NCBI GenBank assembly: GCA_943913655.1
Contig: CALTZA010000004.1
Span: 1-64,000, forward strand
Source of the DNA: an uncultured Francisella sp.
GTDB taxonomy: Bacteria > Pseudomonadota > Gammaproteobacteria > Burkholderiales > Neisseriaceae
Length of the DNA: 64,000 nt
Direction of reading: 5' to 3'
Shown in pieces: positions 1 through 7,759 of the stretch (position 1 is the first letter of the stretch; the number at the start of each line of letters is the position of its first letter). Position numbers and translations under genes: made by a program. Under the pieces are notes generated by a model. That model searched no databases and was not told the origin of the DNA. It saw only the letters and a program-made list of their open reading frames with translations.

Positions 1-426
1 TTTTTTGAATAATAATGATAATTAGCTAGTGATATTTGATCTTATATTCATAGATCTTGTGAGTTTAATTTTATTTAACAGATAGAAATTCGTTATAAAA
101 AAAATAAAACACAGTGTATGAAAAAACTAAATCATCAATACATAATATAACAGATAGTAGAGTAATTATATATTATTGATTTAAATAAGTTTTGTTTTTT
201 AGAATTCGGCAATTGATATGCAACACTATCCTCGTAAATAGTAAGGTAGTGATCATAAGTTTTAATAATTTTTTATTTGTTTAAAGTGATGTTTGAATTG
301 GAGTATAATTTGAACAGCTGGAGTGCTTGGTTAAGTTGGTCTTTGAAAGTAAGTATGATTTTCAAAGATAGAACAAGCGAAACTGCAGTAGGAATTTATT
401 AACCACTGTATTTTAGGAGGATTTTG
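1..426. other. AT-rich leader upstream of cydA
   Basis: No gene is recognised in this very AT-rich stretch on either strand. It precedes the cyd operon and should hold its control region. An exact TATAAT lies at 304-309. I looked for FNR-type (TTGAT-N4-ATCAA) sites and found no convincing match, so oxygen control by FNR or ArcA cannot be claimed from the sequence. The ribosome binding site AGGAGG sits at 415-420, six bases before the cydA ATG. Confidence 0.6.
281..309 (+). promoter_or_regulatory. possible sigma70 promoter for the cyd operon
   Basis: The hexamer TATAAT at 304-309 is a perfect -10 box. The best-spaced -35 candidate (TTAAAG at 281-286, 17-base spacer) is poor, so this promoter may need an activator. 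The call rests only on the -10 match and its position about 115 bases before cydA. Confidence 0.35.
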
Positions 427-2064
427 ATGGTGGAGAATGCTGTTTTAGATCCCTCTCGGTTACAGTTTGCTGTAACGGCTCTTTATCACTTTCTATTTGT
501 CCCGCTTACTTTGGGGCTAACAGTGATGATTGCGATCATGGAGACGATTTATGTAAGAACTGACAAAGTTGTCTATAAAGATATGACTCGATTCTGGGGC
601 AAACTATTTGGGATTAACTTTGCTTTAGGAGTAACTACTGGATTGACTATGGAGTTTGAGTTTGGCACCAATTGGGCTTATTACTCACACTTTGTAGGAG
701 ATATTTTTGGTGCACCTTTAGCGATTGAGGGCTTGGTCGCGTTTTTCCTTGAATCGACTTTAGTTGGTCTCATGTTTTTTAGCTGGGATAAAATTAGCAA
801 GAAAGCTCACTTGGTGGTAACTTGGTTAACTGCGATTGGAACAAATTTATCGGCATTGTTGATTTTAGTAGCAAATGGTTGGATGCAACATCCCTCTGGT
901 TCCTCTCTTAATCCGGTTACAGTACGACATGAAATGACTAGTTTTAGCCAGGTCCTTTTTAATCCAGTAGCACAAGCCAAGTTTATGCATACTGTTTCTG
1001 CAGGTTATGTTTTTGGAGCAATGTTCATATTAGGTATCTCAGCTTGGTATCTTCTTAAAAATAGAGATACCGAATTTGCAAGAAAATCATTTACTGTGGC
1101 TAGTGTTTTCGGATTGCTCGTTAGCTTATCAGTCATTTGGTTTGGTCATGAATCAGGTGAGCATGTCAATCGATATCAGCCAGCGAAAATGGCTGCTATT
1201 GAGGGACATTACGATGGAGTTGGTGGATGTATCAATTTTAAGGTATTGGCCTGGCCAAGTTATCGATCTTCCACTAATTTTAATGAAAATGATTCATGGT
1301 TGACTATTCCTTGCGGAACGAGCTTAATTAACTATTACAAAACTCAAATAGATCCTTCAAAAGGCGAAGTTGTTTTAGGAGCGAAACAAATCGTTGAAAT
1401 GACTGTTGCTAAAGTGAAGAATGGAATTATTGCCGATGAAGCTTTGCAAGTAATTAGCGGTCAGCAGACTTTTAACTCAGAGCGAGAAAAAACCGCTGCC
1501 CTTGCTAAGGCTCAGAAAGATTTTGATAAATACAAAAAGGATTGGGGATATGGTCAATTACTTCGTGCCATCATTCCTCCTGAAAGATCAATTGCTTCTG
1601 CTACTAAGGATGAAATCCAAAAAGCAGCTGAGATGGTAATTCCTAAAGGTATCCCATTTCTATTTATTGGTTTTAGAATAATGGTGTTTTTAAGTGCTTG
1701 GTTTTTTATGTTATTTTTTCTATGCACTTATATGGTATATAAAAGAAAAACAAGCATTAGCCGGCCCCTACTTCGCTTAGCTCTTTGGTCCATTCCTTTA
1801 CCCCTTATTGCCATTGAATGTGGTTGGTATGTGGCTGAGCATGGCCGTCAACCTTGGGCCATTGACCATGTATTGCCTACTTTCCTTTCTGTATCTAGCA
1901 TTTCACCAGCAGAGATATGGTTTACTTTAATTGGCATCACTCTTTTGTACACTATCTTTTTGATAATCGAAATATATTTGATGTTCAAATACGCGCGGTT
2001 GGGACCTTCTTCATTAAAAACGGGTCGTTATCATTTAGAGAAGTCTCATTCTAAGGAGGTATAA
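427..2064 (+). CDS. cydA: cytochrome bd quinol oxidase subunit I
   Basis: CydA is the quinol-oxidising, haem-carrying subunit of cytochrome bd in the inner membrane. At 545 residues it is close to E. coli CydA (522) and has the long Q-loop. Visible landmarks are the haem b595 ligand His in TALYHFLFVPLTLG (about residue 21), the haem b558 ligands His in MHTVSAGYVFGA and Met in FRIMVFLSAWF, the GRQPW motif, and an enteric-like C-terminus ending around LGPSSLKTGRYH. I chose ATG at 427 because AGGAGG at 415-420 is six bases upstream; TTG at 424 and GTG at 430 are less likely. It is first in a five-gene operon cydABX-cydDC. The last codons contain the AGGAGG used by cydB. Confidence 0.97.
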   Translation: MVENAVLDPSRLQFAVTALYHFLFVPLTLGLTVMIAIMETIYVRTDKVVYKDMTRFWGKLFGINFALGVTTGLTMEFEFGTNWAYYSHFVGDIFGAPLAIEGLVAFFLESTLVGLMFFSWDKISKKAHLVVTWLTAIGTNLSALLILVANGWMQHPSGSSLNPVTVRHEMTSFSQVLFNPVAQAKFMHTVSAGYVFGAMFILGISAWYLLKNRDTEFARKSFTVASVFGLLVSLSVIWFGHESGEHVNRYQPAKMAAIEGHYDGVGGCINFKVLAWPSYRSSTNFNENDSWLTIPCGTSLINYYKTQIDPSKGEVVLGAKQIVEMTVAKVKNGIIADEALQVISGQQTFNSEREKTAALAKAQKDFDKYKKDWGYGQLLRAIIPPERSIASATKDEIQKAAEMVIPKGIPFLFIGFRIMVFLSAWFFMLFFLCTYMVYKRKTSISRPLLRLALWSIPLPLIAIECGWYVAEHGRQPWAIDHVLPTFLSVSSISPAEIWFTLIGITLLYTIFLIIEIYLMFKYARLGPSSLKTGRYHLEKSHSKEV

Positions 2065-2067
2065 AAA

Positions 2068-3312
2068 ATGGATTTTTTAAAAACATACTTTACCTATGAT
2101 CAGTTACGCTGTATATGGTGGTTGCTGATTGGGGTATTAATGTTAGGTTGGGCAATCACCGATGGTTTTGATGTTGGTGTGGCCATGCTACTTAAAATTG
2201 TTGGTAAAGATGATGCAGAACGCAGAGTGATGATTAATTCCGTTGCTCCTCATTGGGATGGTAATCAGGTATGGTTAATCACTGCTGGTGGCGCTATATT
2301 TGCTGCTTGGCCGATTGTCTATGCAACGGCATTTAGCGGTTTATATTTGGCAATGATTCTGGTACTAATGGCTTTGTTTTTTAGACCGTTAGCGTTTGAA
2401 TATCGTTCAAAAATAGAATCAGTGACCTGGCGTTCTGCAATGGACTGGTGTTTAAGCATTGGTTCTTTAGTTCCTGCATTAGTGATTGGGGTAGCTTTTG
2501 GAAATTTACTACAAGGAGTGGCCTTTGACTTCAATAGCAACCATAATTACAATAGCTTAGCTTTAGGAAAAAATATTGCAATGCCTTTTTACCATGGCGG
2601 TATTTTCGGTAATGAAGCAGGTGGCCCATTTAGCGGGTTTTTAGGCTTGATTAGCTTGTTGAATCCGTATGCCTTGCTTGCTGGTTTAATTTCAGTATTG
2701 ATGTTAGCTGCTCATGGCGGCTCATTTTTACAATTAAAAACCGCCGATGAAGTTAGAAGAAGAAGTGAAAAAGTAACAGCATATTGTTCTATTGCCGCTG
2801 CATTTTTGTTCATTGTTGCAGGTGTATTATTGCTTTATTACGTCAAGGGCTACCAAGTAGTGTCTTGGCATAATGGAGCAAATTCTCCAAGTATGCCTTC
2901 TTTAAGTAAAGAAGTGGTGATGGGGCGGGGGCTATGGTTTAGTAATTACCATGCTGCTCCTATTCTTTATATTTTCCCGCTTCTTGGAATAGCGGGTTTT
3001 TTAAGTGCTGCGATGGCTAGTAGAGCGCATTGGCATGTTCTTAGTTTCTTATCGACGTCTATTGCTATGTTTGGGGTTGTTTTCACTGCTGGTGTGACCA
3101 TGTTCCCATTTATTATGCCTTCATACATTACTCCAAACCATAGTTTAACAATGTGGGATGCCACCTCTAGTTATAATACTTTGGCGGTAATGACCCTGGT
3201 GGCTATGGTGATGACACCTATAGTATTGGCATATACCATCTGTTGTTACTATGTAATGCGCGGTCGATTAACTAAGGATTATGTGCAAGAGCATTCTAAT
3301 AAATTATATTAG
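2068..3312 (+). CDS. cydB: cytochrome bd quinol oxidase subunit II
   Basis: CydB is the second membrane subunit of cytochrome bd and pairs with CydA. The N-terminal half contains GWAITDGFDVGVAML and VAPHWDGNQVWL, both typical of the family. It is 414 residues, about 35 longer than E. coli CydB (379). Most of the extra length is an insertion after FGNLLQGV (about residues 150-185, carrying FYHGGIFGNEAGG) in a loop before NPYALLAGLIS. It starts three bases after the cydA stop, with AGGAGGT at 2054-2060 inside the cydA 3' end. It is followed after eight bases by cydX, whose own AGGAGG overlaps the cydB stop codon. Confidence 0.96.
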   Translation: MDFLKTYFTYDQLRCIWWLLIGVLMLGWAITDGFDVGVAMLLKIVGKDDAERRVMINSVAPHWDGNQVWLITAGGAIFAAWPIVYATAFSGLYLAMILVLMALFFRPLAFEYRSKIESVTWRSAMDWCLSIGSLVPALVIGVAFGNLLQGVAFDFNSNHNYNSLALGKNIAMPFYHGGIFGNEAGGPFSGFLGLISLLNPYALLAGLISVLMLAAHGGSFLQLKTADEVRRRSEKVTAYCSIAAAFLFIVAGVLLLYYVKGYQVVSWHNGANSPSMPSLSKEVVMGRGLWFSNYHAAPILYIFPLLGIAGFLSAAMASRAHWHVLSFLSTSIAMFGVVFTAGVTMFPFIMPSYITPNHSLTMWDATSSYNTLAVMTLVAMVMTPIVLAYTICCYYVMRGRLTKDYVQEHSNKLY

Positions 3313-3320
3313 GAGGAAAA

Positions 3321-3401
3321 ATGTCATATTTATTTTGGTTATGTGAATTAGTAATAGTAACAGTAGTAGTTGCTTGGGCGGCGGACAAATTTGAAGTCTA
3401 A
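3321..3401 (+). CDS. cydX: cytochrome bd small subunit CydX
   Basis: This is a 26-residue single-span membrane peptide, MSYLFWLCELVIVTVVVA then WAADKFEV. CydX subunits are about 30 to 40 residues, start with an aromatic-rich segment, carry a Glu or acidic residue within or after one membrane helix, and stabilise the haems of CydAB. The position directly after cydB, the strong AGGAGG at 3311-3316 and the peptide layout support the call. It is shorter than E. coli CydX (37 residues) because the charged C-terminal tail is nearly absent. The gene is too short for ordinary gene finders and is easily missed. Confidence 0.85.
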   Translation: MSYLFWLCELVIVTVVVAWAADKFEV

Positions 3402-3409
3402 AGCCTAAG

Positions 3410-5125
3410 ATGAATAAGAAAGAAGAGTCGCAGAAAAAATTAGTTCGTCGCTATTTGAAACAAATAGTTGGCGAATCAAGAGGGTTTTTAACTGTGGCTC
3501 TTTTTTTTGCAGTAGCAGGCATTATAGCCTTTGTATTGCAAGCTTTTTGGATGGCCAAATTATTTGGTCATTTATTTTTTGTTGGTATACATAGGATACC
3601 ATTAAGTCAATCTCTTGTACGATATTATCTTTGTTGCATTGCTATTGTGCTTTTATTACGCCCGATATTGCAATATGGGCGAAGTTTGGCTTCGCACAAG
3701 GCAAGTGTGGTGGCAAGAGAGCGTTTACAAAAGAAATTATTAAATATTATTAGTCAGCTTGGCCCAGAAGTAAGTGTATTTGGTTCAGAAGGTGCTTTAA
3801 GTACAAAATTAATGGAACAGATCGATGCTTTAGATCCTTTTATCAGTCGATATTATGTACAAGTTATTGTGGTGGTGATTACTCCCATTATTATTTCATC
3901 GGTACTGGTTTGGTATAGTTTGGTCGCGGTCATTATCTTTATTGCATCCATGCCATTGATCATCTTATTTATGATTTTAGTAGGGATGTCTGCTGCCAGT
4001 AAAAGTCGCGAACAATTTCAAGCATTAAGCAATTTAAGCGGTTATTTTCTGGACTTGATTCGCGGTATGAAAACACTTGTTGGTTTTAATGCAGTTGTTC
4101 AAGCACGAGAGATTATTACTAATACTTCAGAGCAATACCGTAAAAGGACAATAGAAGTACTGCGCCTGGCTTTTTTATCTGTTGGAACTTTGGAATTTTT
4201 TGCTACTGTTTCTATTGCAGCCGTTGCATTGTATTTAGGCTTTGGCTTGATGGGCAAATTTCCAGGTTTTAAACAAGTAATTTTGGTTCCTTACGAATCA
4301 GCGCTTTTTATATTGCTGTTAGCTCCAGAATTTTATGCACCTTTACGCATGCTGGGTGCTGATTATCATGCCAAAGCTTCTGCAGAAGGTGCTGTAATGG
4401 AACTGATGCCGATTTTAGAGCACCAAACTTGGCTGCATCCGGGCAAAGAGATATTACAATTTATGCATCCGCCAGTCATTTGTGCACATGAAGTAAGTAT
4501 TCATTCCCCTCAAGGCAATGTGCGCTTGGCTCCTCTTTCTTTCAGTATCAATAGTGGAGAGCGTGTCCGTTTGCAAGGAGATAGTGGAGCAGGAAAATCT
4601 TCTCTGTTTGATGCATTACTGACATTTGTGCCTTATGAGGGAAGGCTATTGATTAATAATACACCGCTACACGATTTGCAAAGAGATAGTTGGCATGAAA
4701 TTATCGGCTATCTTTCGCAAGCACCTAGATTAATTACTGGTACCATTGCAACTAATTTAAGATTGGCCAAACCACAGGCCACAGATGAAGAATTACTTTT
4801 AGTACTTAAAGAAGTAGGGTTAGGACATTTTGTTGAGCATCTCCCATTGGGTTTAAATACTCAGTTAGGAGAAAGAGGGGTGGGTTTATCAGGAGGACAG
4901 CGTGGTCGCTTGGCCATTGCACAACTTCTTTTGAAAGATGCGTTACTTTGGTTGATCGATGAACCTACAGAGCATTTGGATCCTGACACTAGTGCTTTAA
5001 TCATGAATTTATTAGAAAAAGCTACACGAGGCAAAACGGTACTCTTAATCACTCATCAAGAGACAACTATACCGTGGCTAACAGCAACCATAAAAATAGG
5101 CCAAGTGAATAATGCAAGCAGTTAA
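3410..5125 (+). CDS. cydD: CydD half of the CydDC thiol exporter (ABC transporter)
   Basis: CydDC is a heterodimeric inner-membrane ABC exporter of glutathione and cysteine, needed to assemble cytochrome bd. This 571-residue protein has an N-terminal six-helix membrane domain (about residues 20-325) and a C-terminal ATPase domain: Walker A GDSGAGKSS near 389, signature LSGGQRGRLAIAQ near 492, Walker B LLWLIDEPTEHLD near 512. It follows cydX by eight bases and overlaps cydC by 14, so it belongs to the cyd operon. E. coli carries cydDC apart from cydAB; having the exporter in the same transcript links oxidase synthesis with its assembly factor. Order and sequence favour CydD rather than CydC. 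Confidence 0.92.
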   Translation: MNKKEESQKKLVRRYLKQIVGESRGFLTVALFFAVAGIIAFVLQAFWMAKLFGHLFFVGIHRIPLSQSLVRYYLCCIAIVLLLRPILQYGRSLASHKASVVARERLQKKLLNIISQLGPEVSVFGSEGALSTKLMEQIDALDPFISRYYVQVIVVVITPIIISSVLVWYSLVAVIIFIASMPLIILFMILVGMSAASKSREQFQALSNLSGYFLDLIRGMKTLVGFNAVVQAREIITNTSEQYRKRTIEVLRLAFLSVGTLEFFATVSIAAVALYLGFGLMGKFPGFKQVILVPYESALFILLLAPEFYAPLRMLGADYHAKASAEGAVMELMPILEHQTWLHPGKEILQFMHPPVICAHEVSIHSPQGNVRLAPLSFSINSGERVRLQGDSGAGKSSLFDALLTFVPYEGRLLINNTPLHDLQRDSWHEIIGYLSQAPRLITGTIATNLRLAKPQATDEELLLVLKEVGLGHFVEHLPLGLNTQLGERGVGLSGGQRGRLAIAQLLLKDALLWLIDEPTEHLDPDTSALIMNLLEKATRGKTVLLITHQETTIPWLTATIKIGQVNNASS

Positions 5126-6755
5126 GTTATATAATCTACTGAGTAAAAAATATTATCAGTGGATTGTGGCTGCTGTTTTAGGTTTGGTAACCTTACTTTC
5201 TTCTATTGGTCTTTTAGCAACTTCTGGCTGGTTTATTACAACAGCTGGATTGGCTGGGGTATTAACGATAGAAATCAATTATTTTGCTCCGTCAGCTCTC
5301 ATTCGTTCTTTTGCTATTATGCGAACAACAGGGCGCTATTTTGGGGATATAGTATCGCACAATGCTGCTTTGCATTTATTAAAAGAGTTGCGTGTTCAGA
5401 TATTTGATATTTTAGCGTGTCCTGGAAGCAATTTACTAAGTTATCATCTTAACTCTGCAGTTGCCATGCATCGTCTTATTTTAGACATTGATCGTCTGGA
5501 TTTATTCCCTTTGCGCTTTGTTTTACCATGGATCTTTAGCGTGATTGTGACACTGATTTATTATTTATGGCTGTATTTACTTTCTCCTTTGTTTTTATAT
5601 TATGTGGGAATTCCAATTTTATTGGCCTGGCTAGTGATTCCTGCCATTGGCTTAGCAAGAGGATTTATGCTTGCTGAAGAAGAAATCTGTTTATCTGAAA
5701 AGAGTAAGGAGCAGTTAGTACAAACTTTAGGAATGTTAACCCCTTTATTACTCTGGAAAACATGGTTTACTAAAGAGAGCGAGTGGCTTAAGGGCAATCA
5801 CCAACGAATTACTAAAAATCGCCAACAACAAGTGCTAGTCAGCTCGATTCAATTGTTTCAAAGTGTGGCATTAGCAGCAGCATTACTAGGAGGATTGTAT
5901 TGGGGAACACAATTGAATATACAAGGTCTTTTATCATTGCCTATGACACTAGCAATTGTTTTAAGCACAATGGGTATGGCAGAGTGTTTGCTGCCGCTTT
6001 CAGTCAGTTTTCTTTCTCTTGGCGTTAGTAATTTTGCTAAAAAAAGGATTAATGAATTAATTCAACCTATTGATGTGAATAAAGTAAATTTGCCACGTCC
6101 GCAAGAAATAAAAAGTCTGCAGCTTTGTCGAGTAAGCGGTAGATTACCTGGGGCTTTGAATGGACCAAATGACGTTTCCTTTAAACTTTATATTGGAGAC
6201 ATTCTCTGTTTACGAGGACCTTCTGGAGTAGGTAAGAGCACACTTCTGGATATTATTGCTGGAGAGATAATGCCGCAAGCCGGAGAGATATGGCTCAATG
6301 ATCAAAAAATATTCAACTGGAATATGCGCAATGACATTGCTTATCTTCGACAAGATATTGATATTTTCAATCTTAGCTTAAAAGAGAATTTACTTATTGG
6401 GAAAAGTGACGCCAGTTGCGAAGAACTTTGGCAGGCCTTAAAAATGGTCGATTTAGACAGGTGGGCAGAAAATCGTCAAGGGCTAGAAACTTTGCTTGGT
6501 GAGCATGGTAAAGAAATTTCTGGTGGGCAAGCAAGGCGCATTGCTCTTGCTCGATTACTTCTTGCTGATCGTCCTTTGGTACTATTGGATGAACCCTTTG
6601 CAGGACTTGATAAAAATGGCATCAAACGCCTATATTATGAGCTGACTCATTACGCAAAGGATAAAATCATGTTGATTGTCAGTCATCATGATCTAGCGCT
6701 TTATGGATGTAAGCAGTATGAACTATCAGAAGAATTTTATAGAGAGTTGCAATAA
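5112..6755 (+). CDS. cydC: CydC half of the CydDC thiol exporter (ABC transporter)
   Basis: This is the second half-transporter of CydDC, 547 residues (E. coli 573). The membrane domain includes the CydC-like opening LLSSIGLLATSGWFITTAGL (about residues 24-43). The ATPase domain has Walker A RGPSGVGKST near 367, signature ISGGQARRIALARLLL near 470 and Walker B PLVLLDEPFAGLD near 490. It overlaps the end of cydD by 14 bases, which suggests translational coupling and equal production of the two halves. It ends two bases before the convergent hemH stop, with no room for a separate terminator. Confidence 0.92.
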   Translation: MQAVKLYNLLSKKYYQWIVAAVLGLVTLLSSIGLLATSGWFITTAGLAGVLTIEINYFAPSALIRSFAIMRTTGRYFGDIVSHNAALHLLKELRVQIFDILACPGSNLLSYHLNSAVAMHRLILDIDRLDLFPLRFVLPWIFSVIVTLIYYLWLYLLSPLFLYYVGIPILLAWLVIPAIGLARGFMLAEEEICLSEKSKEQLVQTLGMLTPLLLWKTWFTKESEWLKGNHQRITKNRQQQVLVSSIQLFQSVALAAALLGGLYWGTQLNIQGLLSLPMTLAIVLSTMGMAECLLPLSVSFLSLGVSNFAKKRINELIQPIDVNKVNLPRPQEIKSLQLCRVSGRLPGALNGPNDVSFKLYIGDILCLRGPSGVGKSTLLDIIAGEIMPQAGEIWLNDQKIFNWNMRNDIAYLRQDIDIFNLSLKENLLIGKSDASCEELWQALKMVDLDRWAENRQGLETLLGEHGKEISGGQARRIALARLLLADRPLVLLDEPFAGLDKNGIKRLYYELTHYAKDKIMLIVSHHDLALYGCKQYELSEEFYRELQ

Positions 6756-6757
6756 AA

Positions 6758-7759
6758 CTATTGCTGACTGATAAGATTTGCTATAGCTTCCACAAAATAT
6801 GGATCATTGTTAAGACAAGGAATAAAATTAAATTGCTTACCACCTGCTTGTAAAAAGCGATTTTTGCCATTGATTGCTAATTCTTCTATTGTTTCTAAGC
6901 AATCAAAGACAAAGTTTGGCGAAAATACATCAAGGTTTTTTATTCCCTTTTTAGGCAGAGTGTTTAATAAAACATCTGTATATGGATTCAACCATTTGGT
7001 GAAGCCAAAGCGGCTTTGAAATCCCATGATAATTTTCTCATCCTCTAGTTGCAAACCATGTTGTAAAGCTTTGGTAGTGGCTTGACACTGCTTAAAATAA
7101 GGATCTCCTTTCATGACATAGCGGATCGGAATCCCATGATAGGAAAGTAGTAGTCGATCTCCTTTACCATGTTGTTGCCAGTAGTCTTTTATATGAGAAG
7201 TTAATGCCTGTATAAAAGGTGGATAATCATAAAAGTGATTAATAGTGGTCACTGAGATCTGATGACGTTTCTTAAGTAAATAATGCCAAACTTGATCTAG
7301 AGAAGCGCCTGTAGTGGTTGCCGAGTATTGAGGAAAAAGTGGTAGAACAATAATACGTGAAATATTTAATTGTGCAAGTTTTTCCATTGCTTGATTAATC
7401 GTTGGCGCACTATAATTCATAGCAATTTGAATATTAAACTCTTTTGTTTGGTCCATAGCTTGAAAAAAATCATTTAATTGATCGGCAAAGTGATTGCTGT
7501 ACAACAGCAGAGGAGAAATATCACTTTCTTTCCAAATTTTTTTATATTTCTTAAGTACTTTTCTCGACCGAATAGGTAAAATAAAAGTATATAAAATGAT
7601 TTTCCAGATGATAGGATGGATTTCTATCACTCTCTTATCTGATAGAAAACGCTTCAGAAATTTTTTAAGATAAGGAATACTCAGTTGTTCTGGTGAGCCA
7701 ACATTAATAAGTAATACACCGTACTTTAGTTCAAGTTTTCTTTTTCGAGAAGAGATCAT
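6758..7759 (-). CDS. hemH: ferrochelatase
   Basis: Ferrochelatase inserts ferrous iron into protoporphyrin IX, the last step of protohaem synthesis. The 333-residue product has LLINVGSPE at 16-24 (the family's LLLNLGTP start), the catalytic His208 in SYHGIP, FQSRFG at 247-252 and the catalytic Glu289 in DCLETIEEL. It overlaps the 3' end of the upstream ftsK-like gene by 29 bases, so the two are probably co-transcribed with anmK. Its product is the haem needed by the cytochrome bd oxidase encoded convergently. The ATG at 7759 is the only plausible start near the conserved N-terminus. Confidence 0.95.
   Translation of the reverse strand: MISSRKRKLELKYGVLLINVGSPEQLSIPYLKKFLKRFLSDKRVIEIHPIIWKIILYTFILPIRSRKVLKKYKKIWKESDISPLLLYSNHFADQLNDFFQAMDQTKEFNIQIAMNYSAPTINQAMEKLAQLNISRIIVLPLFPQYSATTTGASLDQVWHYLLKKRHQISVTTINHFYDYPPFIQALTSHIKDYWQQHGKGDRLLLSYHGIPIRYVMKGDPYFKQCQATTKALQHGLQLEDEKIIMGFQSRFGFTKWLNPYTDVLLNTLPKKGIKNLDVFSPNFVFDCLETIEELAINGKNRFLQAGGKQFNFIPCLNNDPYFVEAIANLISQQ

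Noticed and set aside
1..426. FNR or ArcA binding sites before cydA
   Set aside because: No adequate match to TTGAT-N4-ATCAA or a clear ArcA direct repeat could be found by eye.
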